Below are positions 26,401-37,606 of a DNA stretch of 64,000 nucleotides, piece by piece. Each line of letters opens with the position of its first letter. Position 1 is the first letter of the stretch. The position numbers were made by a program, and so were the translations under genes. The stretch is from Anagrus nilaparvatae (taxonomy: Eukaryota; Arthropoda; Insecta; Hymenoptera; Mymaridae). The notes beneath the pieces are model-generated. The model worked only from the letters and a program-made list of their open reading frames with translations, made no database searches and had not been told where the DNA came from. The stretch is from the NCBI GenBank assembly GCA_022575985.1, contig JAKSXM010000132.1, forward strand, positions 868,001 through 932,000, read 5' to 3'.

Positions 26401-27329
26401 TGTTACCGCTAAAGTACTGAAAATGTTATTATATATAATACCTAGGTAATATATATATTAACGAAAAAGTCCAAAACTGATACGTTAATTTATTAAATAA
26501 AACTGAATTTAATATATTACCTAGGTTTTATATATAATATCGTTCTATTTAATATATTACCTAAGTGGCACCCGTTAATATATTAAATTCAGTTTTAGTT
26601 TAATATTTTACCTACCAGCACTCGTTATTATATATATTACCTAGGTTAATTTATAGAAAAAAAATTTAAGATTTATTTTAAGGAGAAATTATAGGCTTTA
26701 CAACCAATCCTTTTTTCACGCACCCTTTTTTTTCTGACAAACTTCGCATAAATTTAAAAATAAATTAATTTCTTTTTGTTTGATATTTTTGTATTGCCTT
26801 TTTAATTCTTTTATCATTCGATCACGACCACCATGGCCGATATTTATATGGGCTTCATACAATATGTCAGGATTCTTGTCAGAAAGAGGAAGTATTAATT
26901 TTTCTACTCCATTTGAACTTAAAACATCATAATGTTGTAACAAATAATAATAAATACTTGAAAAATTCATCTATTCAATAAATTAGCGGATAATAAACTC
27001 GAGTTTAATATATTACCTAACGCTGTCTCGATATTATATATAAAACCTAGGTAATATATTAAATTGAGTTTTATTTAATAAATTAACGTATCAGTTTTGG
27101 ACTTTTTCGTTAATATATATATTACCTAGGTATTATATATAATAACATTTTCAGTACTTTAGCGGTAACATATATATATTTAATTTCTAATTTTGTTTTA
27201 GATATTGTGCCGTCTTTGATTGTGCCCAAACCAACCGTCAACAAACTTTGGTTCTTTGAGAACTGTGCTATCGATTTGAAAAAAATATATCTTCTTGTTA
27301 AACAATCGTCAATACATATTGAATTATAA
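20466..27329 (+). CDS. Two-domain odorant-binding protein (PBP/GOBP family), 9 exons
   Basis: Exons: 20466-20516, 21216-21294, 21370-21452, 21531-21636, 21697-21773, 24412-24490, 24601-24689, 24797-24902, 27202-27329. All are GT-AG with matching phases; 265 aa. Residues 1-17 plus the start of exon 2 form a signal peptide, so the protein is secreted. Domain 1 (about 25-132) has Cys40, Cys59/61/63, Cys103, Cys114 and Cys123/124, giving the OBP C2-x3-C3 and C5-x8-C6 spacing plus extra cysteines. Domain 2 (about 140-265) keeps Cys155, Cys181, Cys220 and Cys245 but lacks C2 and C5, the Minus-C pattern. Each domain has the same four-exon layout and a 'NEDGT' turn, so the gene arose by internal duplication. 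OBPs bind hydrophobic ligands in sensillar lymph; a non-sensory carrier role is possible. Two younger relatives lie downstream. Confidence 0.85.
21998..23144. mobile_element. Foldback element with poly-G and 'TGACTGGAGTA' end (copy 1)
   Basis: It lies in intron 5 of the OBP gene at 20.5 kb. Forward units ('ttttgggtcgctgatcacgaa', 'cccttaaattacccaaaact', 'ctagccctccaaga') fill 22021-22540 and inverted ones fill about 22845-23130. A run of G at 22021-22035 and 'tttgactggagta' at 23132-23144 mark the ends; the left end is worn. It is the same family as 35641-37354. Confidence 0.7.
24903..26396. other. Intron 8 of the first OBP gene, unclassified sequence
   Basis: Intronic sequence with several chance open frames (25052-25294 and others) and no recognised domain. 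Phrases such as 'gggaaattttac' occur near 25321 and 26050, hinting at an old repeat that I cannot classify. Confidence 0.4.
26401..27170. mobile_element. Ginger-like DNA transposon remnant with ~130-bp perfect-looking TIRs
   Basis: The ends are TGTTACCGCTAAAGTACTGA at 26401 and its reverse complement ending at 27170, flanked by TATA on both sides (26397-26400, 27171-27174). The inverted arms extend about 130 bp and contain many copies of an 'ATATTACCTAGGT' motif. Inside, on the minus strand, is an integrase-type H2C2 zinc-binding fragment. TGT ends, a 4-bp target duplication and an H2C2 domain together fit Ginger elements, which carry gypsy-like integrases. The catalytic core is missing, so this copy is non-autonomous. 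It lies in the last intron of the OBP gene. Confidence 0.7.
26716..26970 (-). pseudogene. H2C2 integrase zinc-binding domain fragment
   Basis: An 84-residue open frame contains EAHINIGHGGRDRM followed by CEVCQKKK, i.e. His-x4-His then Cys-x2-Cys at the spacing of the integrase zinc-binding domain (H2C2). No DDE catalytic core follows before the frame ends inside the element. It is a remnant of the transposase of the element at 26401-27170. Confidence 0.75.
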
Positions 27330-29874
27330 TTACATATTGAGTTAAGAATCTAAAAAATATTTTTATTTTTTTATGTAAGAATTTAAGGGTAGGCATATTT
27401 TGAAATTCATATTAATTAAAAAATGACAATCATATTTTTTTTTTATTTTTATGTTAAAAAGATTAGAATTTGAAAAAAGTATATTTTTTCTAAAATTAAT
27501 ATTTTCTTTTGTACGCTTCGACTGCAAAAATTATTTAAGTTAAAAATAAATTTTGTATAATTATACAATATATATATTAATATACATTTATAAATTTTTG
27601 TGTGACATTTATTATTGACAATATTATTATTTATATGCAAATAGATTTTTTTACCCTATTAAATGTTTATTAAAAAAATAAATAAAAGGACTGGGCTAAG
27701 TAAAGAATCTTTACAAGGTTCTTATATTTAAAAAGATGTTTTTTTGTCATTTTTAAAATAACAATATCAAGATTTATATGTAAAAAAATGGGCGATATAT
27801 TCCAAAATAACAATTATTTAAAAAAATTAATCTTGTATTTTATGAAAAATTTGTTTATAAAATAGAAAAGGAAATTAAAAGAACCTTGATAGTTTTTTAC
27901 ATAGCATTTTTTTGCTGATAAAATTATTCATCTTATTTAGAGGGATTATTTTCATTTAAAAACTTTGCTCCAATATAAATTTAATTTATTTTTGATATTC
28001 ATTTTCACTCACATTTTTAATCCATATTAATAGAATTAAAGGACGCCAAAGAATGATAATAAGTAAAAGTGCCTACTGCAAACTCCATCGCGTTAGTGCC
28101 TAAAGTTTTTCGCCCATAGTCTTTACTATATATTTTTTGCCTATCAACGAGTTTAGAAAATATCATGCCAAGTTTTAGGTACTAGAATTTTATTCATCTC
28201 GAAGTATTTATTGGTAAAATAAGCAAAAAAATAAAACATGGTCGTTTTATAATTAAAATAATCACTTTGAGACTTATTATTTAATAATATTTAAAAATGT
28301 TTTTTGATTTAAAATTTAGATATATTTTTGGCGTTTATTTTTTATAATCAGTAATAATTACGTTTAGTTATCTTTATTATGTTTGTTCTTAGACGCCATT
28401 CGAAGCTTATAGAAACATACGATAAAAATTTCAAAAGAAAGCAATGATTTACAACTGTGAATTTAATTTAATTTACAATTGGTATAATTTAAAAATTAAA
28501 AAAAAAAAAAAATGAAAAGTATTTTTAAATTCTTAAAAGTAACCCCGTTATTTCTTTATTTTTGGATGTAATACCTAATTTTCTTGCATGGATGTACTAG
28601 TTTTAGAAAATTTGTTATTACTAGATTTCCTGTAACTGATACCTAAATTTAAAAAAATTTTTGTATCAAAATTTTTGCAATCAAAAATTTAAAAAAAAAA
28701 TGCTAGTAATTTTTTATTTTTGGATGTATTAACTAATTCTTATCCATTGATATAGGTCTAGTTAAAGGAAATATTTTCCTATTTTTTGAGGAACTTCAGT
28801 GCCAATAGTTTGGCAGCATTTTTTTTATTTTCGATGACTCTGCACGTTAATTTGTAGCAGACAAAATTTTCTTACAAGTCAAATGATTTTTAAAGATCAT
28901 ACTATAATTCAAGAGGCTATGAAGAGACACAGAAATTATTATTTTTTGGTTGATAAAGATTGAAAAGATTATAGAATTAAATAATTTAAAAAATTTTTAT
29001 AAAATAATAAGTAGATATATCTTTTTGTTTGTTTTAATAAATAGTTATTCAAATACTACAAATTTAATATAGACTTATAAAGCAACTAAGATTAACTTAA
29101 AAAATTTTAAATTGTAATAAGCATCGAAATTGTAAATTGTCAGTGGTAATTTTTTTGTGTAATAAGTAAATTTGAAATTAAAATTTTTGGAGTAGTTTTA
29201 GCTAATTTAATTGTGTTCCGTACACTTTATTACAAAATGACCCCAATTTTCGTGTTTAGCTACCCAAAAAACCCTGGGAGATCAATTCTTGATCAAATCT
29301 AGAGACTCAGAACGCGAACACATCGAAAATACCCTTTTTTGGGGGTAGTTTTTTTGCAAATTTAGGGGAATTATTTGCGGAACGCAAATTTCTTTACAAA
29401 ATAACCCCTATTTTCATGTTCAGCGACCCAAAAAACCTATGCTAGAGCAAGTCTGGTATTCGCCTGTTTTAGTAGTACAAGCCCCCCCCCCTGCCCGTAT
29501 TTTGACTAGAGTAGCTAAGGTGTTCCGTTTTTAACACGTTTTTTATGAACTATAATTTTACTACGTACTAATCTGAATTAAAAAGGATTATTTTTTATAT
29601 CTGTTTGTTATTTAAAAATGAAAAAAAATTAAAATGTTTATTAATATTGGCATAGTCGTTGAAAATAAGACAAAAATTTTTTTAATTTTTACTTTTTGAT
29701 AACAAACATTCCTTTTTATAAAATCGGAAAAAATTCAATAATCTCTAATAATTATTTAAACTTTTAGTACTTTTAGTATTATCTTCAGTGACTCGCGCGG
29801 CGTGCACCGAATATACTCTAAAACTACTCTGATGGTATATAATAAACGCTTTTGTTTTCAAGAGAGCATTTAGT
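27330..29874. other. Intergenic between OBP genes, with two repeat fragments
   Basis: A fragment of the hairpin-ended repeat lies at about 28550-28830 ('ttggatgtaatacctaatttt' to 'gaggaacttcagtgcc'). The right half of a foldback element lies at about 29190-29513, ending 'cgtattttgactagagta'. No gene is seen. 'ggtatataataaacg' at 29834-29848 is a possible TATA region for the OBP gene starting at 29987. Confidence 0.5.
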
Positions 29875-29986
29875 TTATTCAAATAGCAAACTTCACTGTA
29901 TGCAAAAGAAAATTTATCAGTGGAAATTTAAAATATATTTTTTAGTGAAGAATAATAAATAGAATTGAATTGAACTAAGAACAAAA

Positions 29987-32900
29987 ATGAAAACAAAATT
30001 AATTATTTTATCTATTTTAGTCTTTGTGGCAGTTAATGCAGATTTTTCTAAAGTAAATATAAATTTATTATTTATTTATTTTTAATAATATTTCTTAAAA
30101 CAAGAATATATTTTATCAATGACTTGGCCTATTTAGTATCCAAAAACTCGAACTCACGAACGTTCGTGAAAGCTGTTTTCCTCGAGTTGTGTTCCACGAA
30201 CAATAATTGTTTTCCAAAGGGTGAAAGTTTTTGGATGCTGAATAGACCAAGTCTTTATTAATATATTAATAATTAACACAAAATACACTTAAAATACCAG
30301 TAGAAATTACTCTTGTCTTATAATATTATTTGCGTTATTGTCGAGGTTATTGTTTATCTAAGAAATCTATAGAAATTATAAATTTGAAATTAATACCATT
30401 AAACTACTTTCGGTTAATAAATTTTCAAGGTTATTTTTATTTTCAAAATATTAATCACTGATAGTTAGTACAGAAAAGATTGTTGTATAAATGTCGTTGT
30501 TTTCATTATAATGTAATTGTTACTTTATTTTTATGATTAATTATATTTTAGATTTTAATTTTGACAAAAAAAATAAATTTTTTCGCAATCTTTTTAAAGT
30601 AAACGTATTTGAAGAAAAAGAATTATTAAAATTTTTTTCATAAGCTTTAAAATCGAAAAATCAAAACTTTAATATTTTTTAATAATATCAGCTGTCAGCA
30701 TTATCTCGAAATTATCGTCGTGGTGATGATTTTTGTATGATCTAGACAATATTTTAGAATTGTTCCACATGTGCATATCACATTTTTGATTAAACAAAAA
30801 TAATACATTAATTTGTGTCCTTGGTTGTAAAAATTTAGTATGGCTCAAAGGCAAAGCTTATATTTTTTACATATCTAGGGCAAAAAAATCCTATTTTCTG
30901 CCCTAGGAAGACGGCTTTTTTGCCCATTATATGTAAAATTATATTTTAGAACACGGGGCAAAATATGAGATTCGACTTTTGCATGCTGTCTGCACTCGCT
31001 CGCTACGCTCGCTGGTGCATACAACTGCATGCAACTCCAAAACCAATATTTTATCCCTTGTTTAATAAATAGCTATTATTTTATATAGTGTTACGTATGA
31101 TAGCTCATAATTCGAGCTATCATATCCGCATTCCATTATTTTTATATATTTAATTTATAGTTGTCATTTTATACATCCGCTATATAGGATTTCAGCCTAT
31201 TCAGTTCGGCTCATAATTATTTACGGAAAATATAGCACTGAAGGTCAGTAATGTCGTATTTCCAAAATATTTTATGCAATGACTAAGCCGATGATTCTTC
31301 GTATTGGACGTTTCCCCCAAAATTAAGTAATATGGTCAGATTCAAATTTAATTATATATTGCTCTTCAGGCGCCCAAAATATTCATTAGATAACTATCAG
31401 TCTCCGATGATTAGTCTCCCATGATAACCGACCTATTAAAATCGGGTCTGGTTCAGGAGAATTGTAGATCACTATCACTTGTTAGAGTAACTTCTTTGTT
31501 TAGAGTACTACGTGACTATTAAAGTATATTTATTTAATTATAAACAATAAAAAGTGAACTTATAACAAATCAAGATATTTAGTAATTATTCTATAAAGTG
31601 AAAAATCCTTCCATAAATAAGAACCTAACCTCAGGTTAAGTTCACCAGTCAGAATCCGAGGTCAATATCAACTCGAACTCTACAACAACACCATACCATC
31701 TATATAAGTATAAAATACCTGGGGCACTAATATCCTCAGGATAATATATTATATTTTAGTTATTTATATTTACGTATCCCGGAATATACCCTCAGGATAC
31801 GTAACTTAAATTGGCTCCCCGGCCGGGAGTCGAACCCGGGTCACCCGCGTGACAGGCATAAATTCTTTGTTAGTGATGAGAAAATAAAACTTACTCCTTT
31901 TAGGTCACTCAAATAAATAAATAAATCGTATCAATATAGTGCATTAAGTATCAAAAGCGCAAAAATTTTGATAGTATAATGATCACAAGCCACTTAGACG
32001 TATAACGGGTAGAGGAAATTACGCTCAAAGTTTTACTTACACGTTTTACTATCGGGAGGGCCAAAAAAGTTTCGTAACTTTTTTTTGGAAAAATAATGGA
32101 TTAAAAAAAAAGAATTTAGAAAAAATAATAATTGTTATTTTTAAATCACTGTAGTTATTCCTATGACTTGTTCATTTCTTGTTTAAAAAATTTTATACTT
32201 TTCACAATTGGGAAACGCAAAGAATTTCGCTTACTTAAATTTAATTAAAAATATAAATATTTTTATTTTCAAATTATGCTAATTAAATTCAAATTATTCC
32301 ATTTATTTTTAGAATTCTTCAGAAAATAATAATCTTAATAATAAAGAAAAAGTTAAAATAATGATCGAATGTCTCAGAGAAAATGGAATTAGCTCAGGTA
32401 TTGAAATAATTTTTCATATATTGTTATTACTTTTTAAGTGATTTTAATTTATACTTTTTTTTATTTATTTTTATAGAAGAAGTATCAAAAATAAATTCTA
32501 AAACTGACGAAAGAGTTAGATCTTTCTGCTACTGTAATTTGGCAAAAAATAAACAAGTAATATTAATTTTGCATTTTTAATGTTCGCAGTAATAGCAAAA
32601 AGTATAAAAATGAAAAATTTGTTTTAGTTAAACGATGATGGGTCATTTAACGAGGTAAAGGCTCGTGAAGATCTTTTACCTACAGTGCCAATGTTGATAG
32701 CTAAAAAAATTATAAGCAAGTGTAATGCCTTCGGTAAATAATTTATATTCACATAAAAATTTTTATAATAATAAAATTATTCAACGTGTTTTTATATTTA
32801 CAGCTTCAAATGTAGAAGACATTTGCCAAAAAGAAGTTAACTTTAATGCCTGTTGTCAACAAGTAAAAATTCAGCTTAGGGTATGATAAATTCTTTAACG

Positions 32901-35465
32901 CGTTTTCATTCTGTTTGAAAATTGATCGTGTATTTTTTTGTCAGTTTTTGATTAAATATTATTATACTTTACGTTTCTTAAAGTTTATTTAATTATATTA
33001 ATTAAGTTTAACGTTCGTCATATTTTTTTAAATAATTATTATCATTACAATTTTTTCGAACAAACACAATAATCTTATATTTCAAGCAATTTCGTGCTAC
33101 TAATATTTATTTTAAAATTGTTTACAATTTAAATCCCTTGAATCTAGTTTTTGAAATTATAGTAAATTTGTACCCTCATAAGCCTATGGATTCCATTTTT
33201 AGAATTTTTTAAATCTATTTTTCAAATTACTTGGATTTAACAAAATGTATTTCGAAATATTTTAAGTATAACAACTTTATAACAAATATTAAGATTTCTT
33301 AAAACTTAAATATAATTTTTTTTATAGAGTACATTTATTAATTGCACTCCTAAATTAAATTATTATTCTGGTCAGCGACCAGAAAGCACGTTTCCCAGCC
33401 GCTGCGCGGTCGAAAAAGACGCGTTTTTTCACCACTGACGCAGAAAAATTTTAGTTGGCCCTTGTCCATAAATAAAGAATGCCCAAAATCGCAGTTTACA
33501 AGTGATTTACATAGAATTTGGGCCATTCTTTACTTTTCTGGACACGAGTCGTAAATATGATACGTAAGGCCTGTAATTTTTTTTCTTATAGAGTATGGGT
33601 ATTTTACAAGATGAAGAAGATGACTTTAGAGAAATCTGTTTTAAAGAAGGTAAGGTTAACAAAATTATAATTTTGATTCCATTTCAAAAAAAGGATTTCA
33701 TAATCGACATCCTTCGTACTTTGATTAATTTTATCACAAATCTAACTTGAACTATAGTTTTAAAGCCACCTTTTATTAACATGGAACATGTTTATAGGCA
33801 AGGGGGTACTTCAAGCATGTTATTTGAAGGATGGGTCAAATCTGTCATATTTAAGAGAGGGGGGGGGGGTTCAAATGGGCCTAGAATAATTTTGATTTAG
33901 GGACTTAGAAGAATTTGATTTTAGGGTCTTTATATGATAATTTCGATTTTCGGAAAACGTTGAAAAAATTGCAAAATATACGGTCGATTTGCCAATTGTG
34001 AGTAAGCAGGCAACTTCTGGTGTAAAATGGATATTAAATTCAACAATCGAATAAATACAAATATATAATATAATAGATGAAAATATAGAAAAAACCGCAA
34101 AAACTAATCTAAATTTAGCTAATCTAGACAAAGATAATCTAACTAATCTATCTTTACCTGTACTGTTCTTGGTAACCAACACAACATAAATATATTTGGA
34201 TACAGAAAAAGAATGAGCTTCTCTTTGTGGCAACTGGAAATTTATAGTTGCCGAAAACGTATTATTCATTTTAATTTTTGAAAATGCCATAAAAACTTTT
34301 GTAAAATAAAACAATTTTTATTTACAAAAATTATAGGTGTTAGAATAAAAAAACTTATAACTGGTTTGTGTTTTCACACAACTAACGATTATGGAATGCT
34401 TATAACAGTTTTAACGTATACTCCCTGATTATTATAAGTCCTAAAACCGAAATTACAATAAATCCCGAAAAATTAATTAAAAATTAATTAAAAATTAATT
34501 AATCCTAAGGGAGCATTCAGACGAGAAAAAATTTGCATCCCCCACTTTCGATATTTACCCCCTCTCGTCCCATTCTTGCAAGTTAAATAATAAAAAGTGG
34601 GAGTAAATTTTGGAGGTGGAGATTGAAATTTTTTTCTCGCCTGAATGCTCCCTAAACCTAAGTATAAAGTATTCTAAGTTCTTGTTTTTTACAGGGCCAG
34701 ACTTCCACTTCAAATTATTCTAAGTCCACCCCCCCCCTAAAAACGTCACTTTTTCACCCCTCTCCTAAAATTGTCAGTATTTCACCACCTCCCCCTTCTA
34801 AAAACTTCAATTTTTCACCCCCTCCCTACCAAACCGGACTTTTTCAAATACCCCATTCAATAACATGTTCCACGTTAAAATTTCAGTTGCCCCTGAATGC
34901 TGGTTGCAGCAACGGGATTTCTTTTCAGTTTATTTACTATATAAATAATTTATTGTAAAAATAATTTTTATTTATTTATTTTAAAATTTTCATTCAGTTA
35001 ATTTTTTATTGGTTTATAATATTTTTTGTTATTATGTAGCATCATTAGTCTTAGGAGGAGATCTTGATGATAATGCCGAAAAATATAATGACTGTTTGTA
35101 TAAGAAAATGGGATTGGTAATTATTTAAAACTTTAAGAATAAATATTGATTTAAAATAATCAAAAAATAAAAAAAAATTTTTTGCAGTTAAATGCAGATG
35201 GCACAGTCAACGAAGAAAATATTCGGAAGGAACTTTTATTAGATTTATCAAAAATGGATGCAGAAAAAATTTTAGCAAAATGCAGACATATAAGTAAATG
35301 AAATAAATTAAATTTTTTTTTTTTATAAACTCAAAATTGCTAAACGTAAATTTTTCCTTTGTTTTAGATGCTTATGACAGCAGTATTAAAAGACAATTGG
35401 ACTTCGATGTTTGTATTGCTCGTGAAAAAAAATTATTTGATAATAACGAGAAACTTGATTTATAA
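29987..35465 (+). CDS. Two-domain odorant-binding protein, block A copy, 9 exons
   Basis: Exons: 29987-30052, 32313-32397, 32477-32556, 32628-32733, 32804-32880, 33592-33649, 35040-35116, 35188-35293, 35368-35465. All are GT-AG with matching phases; 250 aa. The signal peptide MKTKLIILSILVFVAVNA is clear. Domain 1 has Cys42, Cys68, Cys70, Cys109, Cys120 and Cys129/130; the classical C2 position is Ser66, while a cysteine two residues later (Cys68) may substitute. Domain 2 has Cys154, Cys176, Cys215 and Cys234 only, the Minus-C pattern. Exon phases match the 20.5 kb gene exactly, so the three genes share one ancestor. Intron 1 holds an LTR insertion and intron 6 a TTAA-flanked element. Expected role: secreted carrier of hydrophobic ligands. 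Confidence 0.87.
30121..30253. mobile_element. 133-bp MITE, block A only
   Basis: The ends GACTTGGCCTATTTAGTATC and GATGCTGAATAGACCAAGTC are inverted repeats of about 28 bp. A palindromic 'cacgaacgttcgtg' lies inside. The equivalent site in block B (about 49390) lacks it. The target duplication is unclear. Confidence 0.7.
30861..31085. repeat. Foldback repeat, block A only (family of 10235-10570)
   Basis: It contains 'ggcaaaaaaatcctattttc' and 'acggcttttttgccc' in inverted arrangement, a GC-rich 'ctcgctcgctacgctcgctgg' hairpin-like patch, and ends 'cccttgtttaataaatagct', matching the 10.2 kb repeat. It is missing from block B near 49998. Confidence 0.6.
31089..31857 (+). mobile_element. Solo LTR joined to a long tRNA-Asp-derived primer-site copy
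   Basis: A region of about 715 bp starts TGTTACGTATGATAGC and ends near 31804 with GGATACGTAAC, so its ends are inverted as in LTRs; 'ctatataagtataaaatacc' near 31700 could be its TATA box. At 31812 comes TGGCTCCCCGG, complementary to a mature tRNA 3' end including the non-genomic CCA. The complementarity to tRNA-Asp (anticodon GTC) continues for 42-46 nt, then block-B-like flank resumes. There is no internal coding region and no second LTR. The superfamily is not certain; gypsy-like is possible. Confidence 0.75.
33365..33545. repeat. GC-richer repeat in OBP intron 5
   Basis: 'cgtttcccagccgctgcgcgg', 'gacgcg' and 'ccactgacgcagaaaaa' make a patch richer in GC than its surroundings. It is shared with block B (52300-52490) and resembles 19545-19680. 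Confidence 0.5.
33871..34314 (-). other. Unidentified open frame inside the TTAA element
   Basis: A 147-codon minus-strand frame. The part after a second Met (MNNTFSATINFQLPQREAHS) is preserved in the block B copy (52903-53220), with an in-frame GT donor ('acag|gtaaag') about 37 residues later. The pattern looks like a captured 5' exon rather than a full gene. I do not recognise the protein. The frame ends differently in the two copies, which argues against selection. Confidence 0.3.
34509..34652. mobile_element. 144-bp Harbinger-like MITE nested in the TTAA element
   Basis: The ends GGGAGCATTCAGACGAGAAA and its near complement (TTTCTCGCCTGAATGCTCCC) are flanked by TAA on both sides (34506-34508, 34653-34655). 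A 3-bp TWA target is typical of PIF/Harbinger. The same insertion is at 53462-53605 in block B. Confidence 0.75.
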
Positions 35466-35640
35466 TTATTTCATACTAATATGTTCTAAAAAAAAAGAAT
35501 ATTTTATTATTATACACAATATCCACTTGCGTATAAATTAATTATTGTAAAAATAATTTGCAAAAAAATGTAATAATAATCTTATATTAAACTTTATTTT
35601 ATTTTCTGATAAAATTTTACATATATTTTTATACAACAAT

Positions 35641-37354
35641 TACTCCAGTCAAAATACGGGTTTGGTTGTATTGTTTCTGGCCTCCACCAGATTTGGTCTA
35701 CTATAGGTTTTTTGGGTCGCTGAACACGAAAATCGGGGTCTTTTCTATGAGAAACTGGGGCTTGACCCTTAAATTGGGCAAAACTTGCCCTAAAAAGGGC
35801 ATTTTTGGCAAATTCACTCTAAGCCTTTGAAATTTAGTATACGGGAGTTTTTTGGGTCGCTAATTACGAATATTCAATTATTTTATATGAAAAATTATAC
35901 CTTTGCCCTTAAATTTGCCCAAACTAGCCCCTAAAAGGGCATTTTTGCTACATTCAGTCCAGCCCTCTAAAAATTGGTATACGGAGGTTTTTTAGGTCGC
36001 TGATAACGAATATTTAATTATTTTTAATGAAAAATTATACATTTGCCCTTAAATTGGCCCAAATTAGCCCTAAAAAGGGCATTCTTGCTACATTCACTCT
36101 AGCCCTCTAAAATTTGGTATACGGGGGTTTTTTAGGTCGCTGATAACGAATATTTAATTATTTTTAATGAAAAATTATACCTTTGCCCTTAAATTTGCCC
36201 AAACTAGCCCCTAAAAGGGCATTTTTGCTACATTCACTCCAGCCCTCTAAAATTTGGTATACGGGTGCTTTTTGGGTCGTTGATCACGAAAATCGGGGTC
36301 TTTTCTATGAGAAATTGGAGCTTGACCCTTATATTGGGCTAAACTTGCCCTAAAAAGGGTATTTTTGCTACATTCAGTTTAGGCTTTTGAAATTTGTTGT
36401 ACGGGGTTTTTTTACCGCTAATCACGAATATGATGGTTTTTTAAATGAAAAATTAGACCATTACCCTTGAATTAACCAAAACTACCCCTGAAAAGGTTTA
36501 AAATTATTATTAGCTTATTAATATTGTAAATAAATAAATCATTAATTTTTATCTGAAAAGATTTTTTATTCTTATTAAAAAATTACAGGGTTTTCAAAAA
36601 AATAACAAAAAATCACAAGAAAGAAATATATTTTATGATACTTTTTCAAATATTATTATCTACAGATGATCAATCATATTCCATGCTCTGAACAAGACCG
36701 ATTTTCGTGATCAATGACCCAAAAAACACCCGTATACCAAATTTTAAAGGGCTGGAGTGAATGTAGCAAAAATGCCCTTTTAGGGGCTAGTTTGGGCAAA
36801 TTTAAGGGCAAAGGTATAATTTTTCATTAAAAATAATTAAATATTCGTTATCAGCGACCTAAAAAACCCCCGTATACCAAATTTTAGAGGGCTGGATTGA
36901 ATATAGCAAAAATGCCCTTTTAGGGGCTAGTTTGGGCAAATTTAAGGGCAAAGGTATAATTTTTCATTAAAAATAATTAAGTATTCGTTATCAGTGACCT
37001 AAAAAACCCCCGTATACCAAATTTTAGAGGGCTGGATTGAATATAGCAAAAATGCCCTTTTAGGGGCTAGTTTGGGCAAATTTAAGGGCAAAGGTATAAT
37101 TTTTCATAAAAAATAATTGAATATTCGTAAATAGCGACCCAAAAAACCCCCGTATACCAAATTTCAAAGGCTTAGAGTGAATTTGTCAAAAATGCCCTTT
37201 TTAGGGCAAGTTTTGCCCAATTTAAGGGTCAAGCCCCAGTTTCTCATAGAAAAGACCCCGATTTTCGTGTTCAGCGACCCAAAAAACCTATAGTAGACCA
37301 AATCTGATGGTGGCCAGAAACAATACAACCCCCCCCCCTATTTTGACTGGAGTA
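35641..37354. mobile_element. Foldback element with 139-bp tandem units (copy 2), block A only
   Basis: The ends TACTCCAGTCAAAATACGGG and (reverse) TATTTTGACTGGAGTA are flanked by AAT (35638-35640, 37355-37357). The empty site in block B (54576-54590) has a single AAT, so the insertion boundaries and a 3-bp target duplication are certain. The left arm has about six units with period ~139 bp (starts near 35705, 35844, 35983, 36122, 36262, 36402), each with 'gggtcgctga', 'cccttaaatt' and hairpin-forming 'gccctaaaaagggc'. The right arm carries about four in reverse. There is no coding frame. Confidence 0.88.
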
Positions 37355-37606
37355 AATGTTCGGTTGATGTGCCTTAACTTTACCTAAATTTTAAAGCAAT
37401 TTGATTAAATATACTAAGCAAATTTTTGGAAAATCACGAATTCAAGCACATCAATACGACAGTGAATAACCAATGTAATTAACTTTGACTTTTACTAGGA
37501 TTTTTCTTACTGAAGTAAGCTTACCCAAAAACAGCCAGTGCTGGATAGAACGACCTTAAGCGAGTATTAAAAAAAAAATTGGATAAAAATAATAAATAAT
37601 TTTTTT

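Larger units (their letters stand above)
33780..34874. mobile_element. TTAA-flanked non-autonomous transposon in OBP intron 6 (block A)
   Basis: The ends CATGGAACATGTT (33780) and AACATGTTCCACG (ending 34874) are inverted repeats, flanked by TTAA at 33776-33779 and 34875-34878. A TTAA target fits piggyBac or Kolobok superfamilies. A poly-G tract sits near the left end and C-rich repeats near the right. It is present at the same place in block B (52705-53819), so it predates the duplication. It carries a nested MITE and a short minus-strand frame of unknown origin. Confidence 0.8.
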
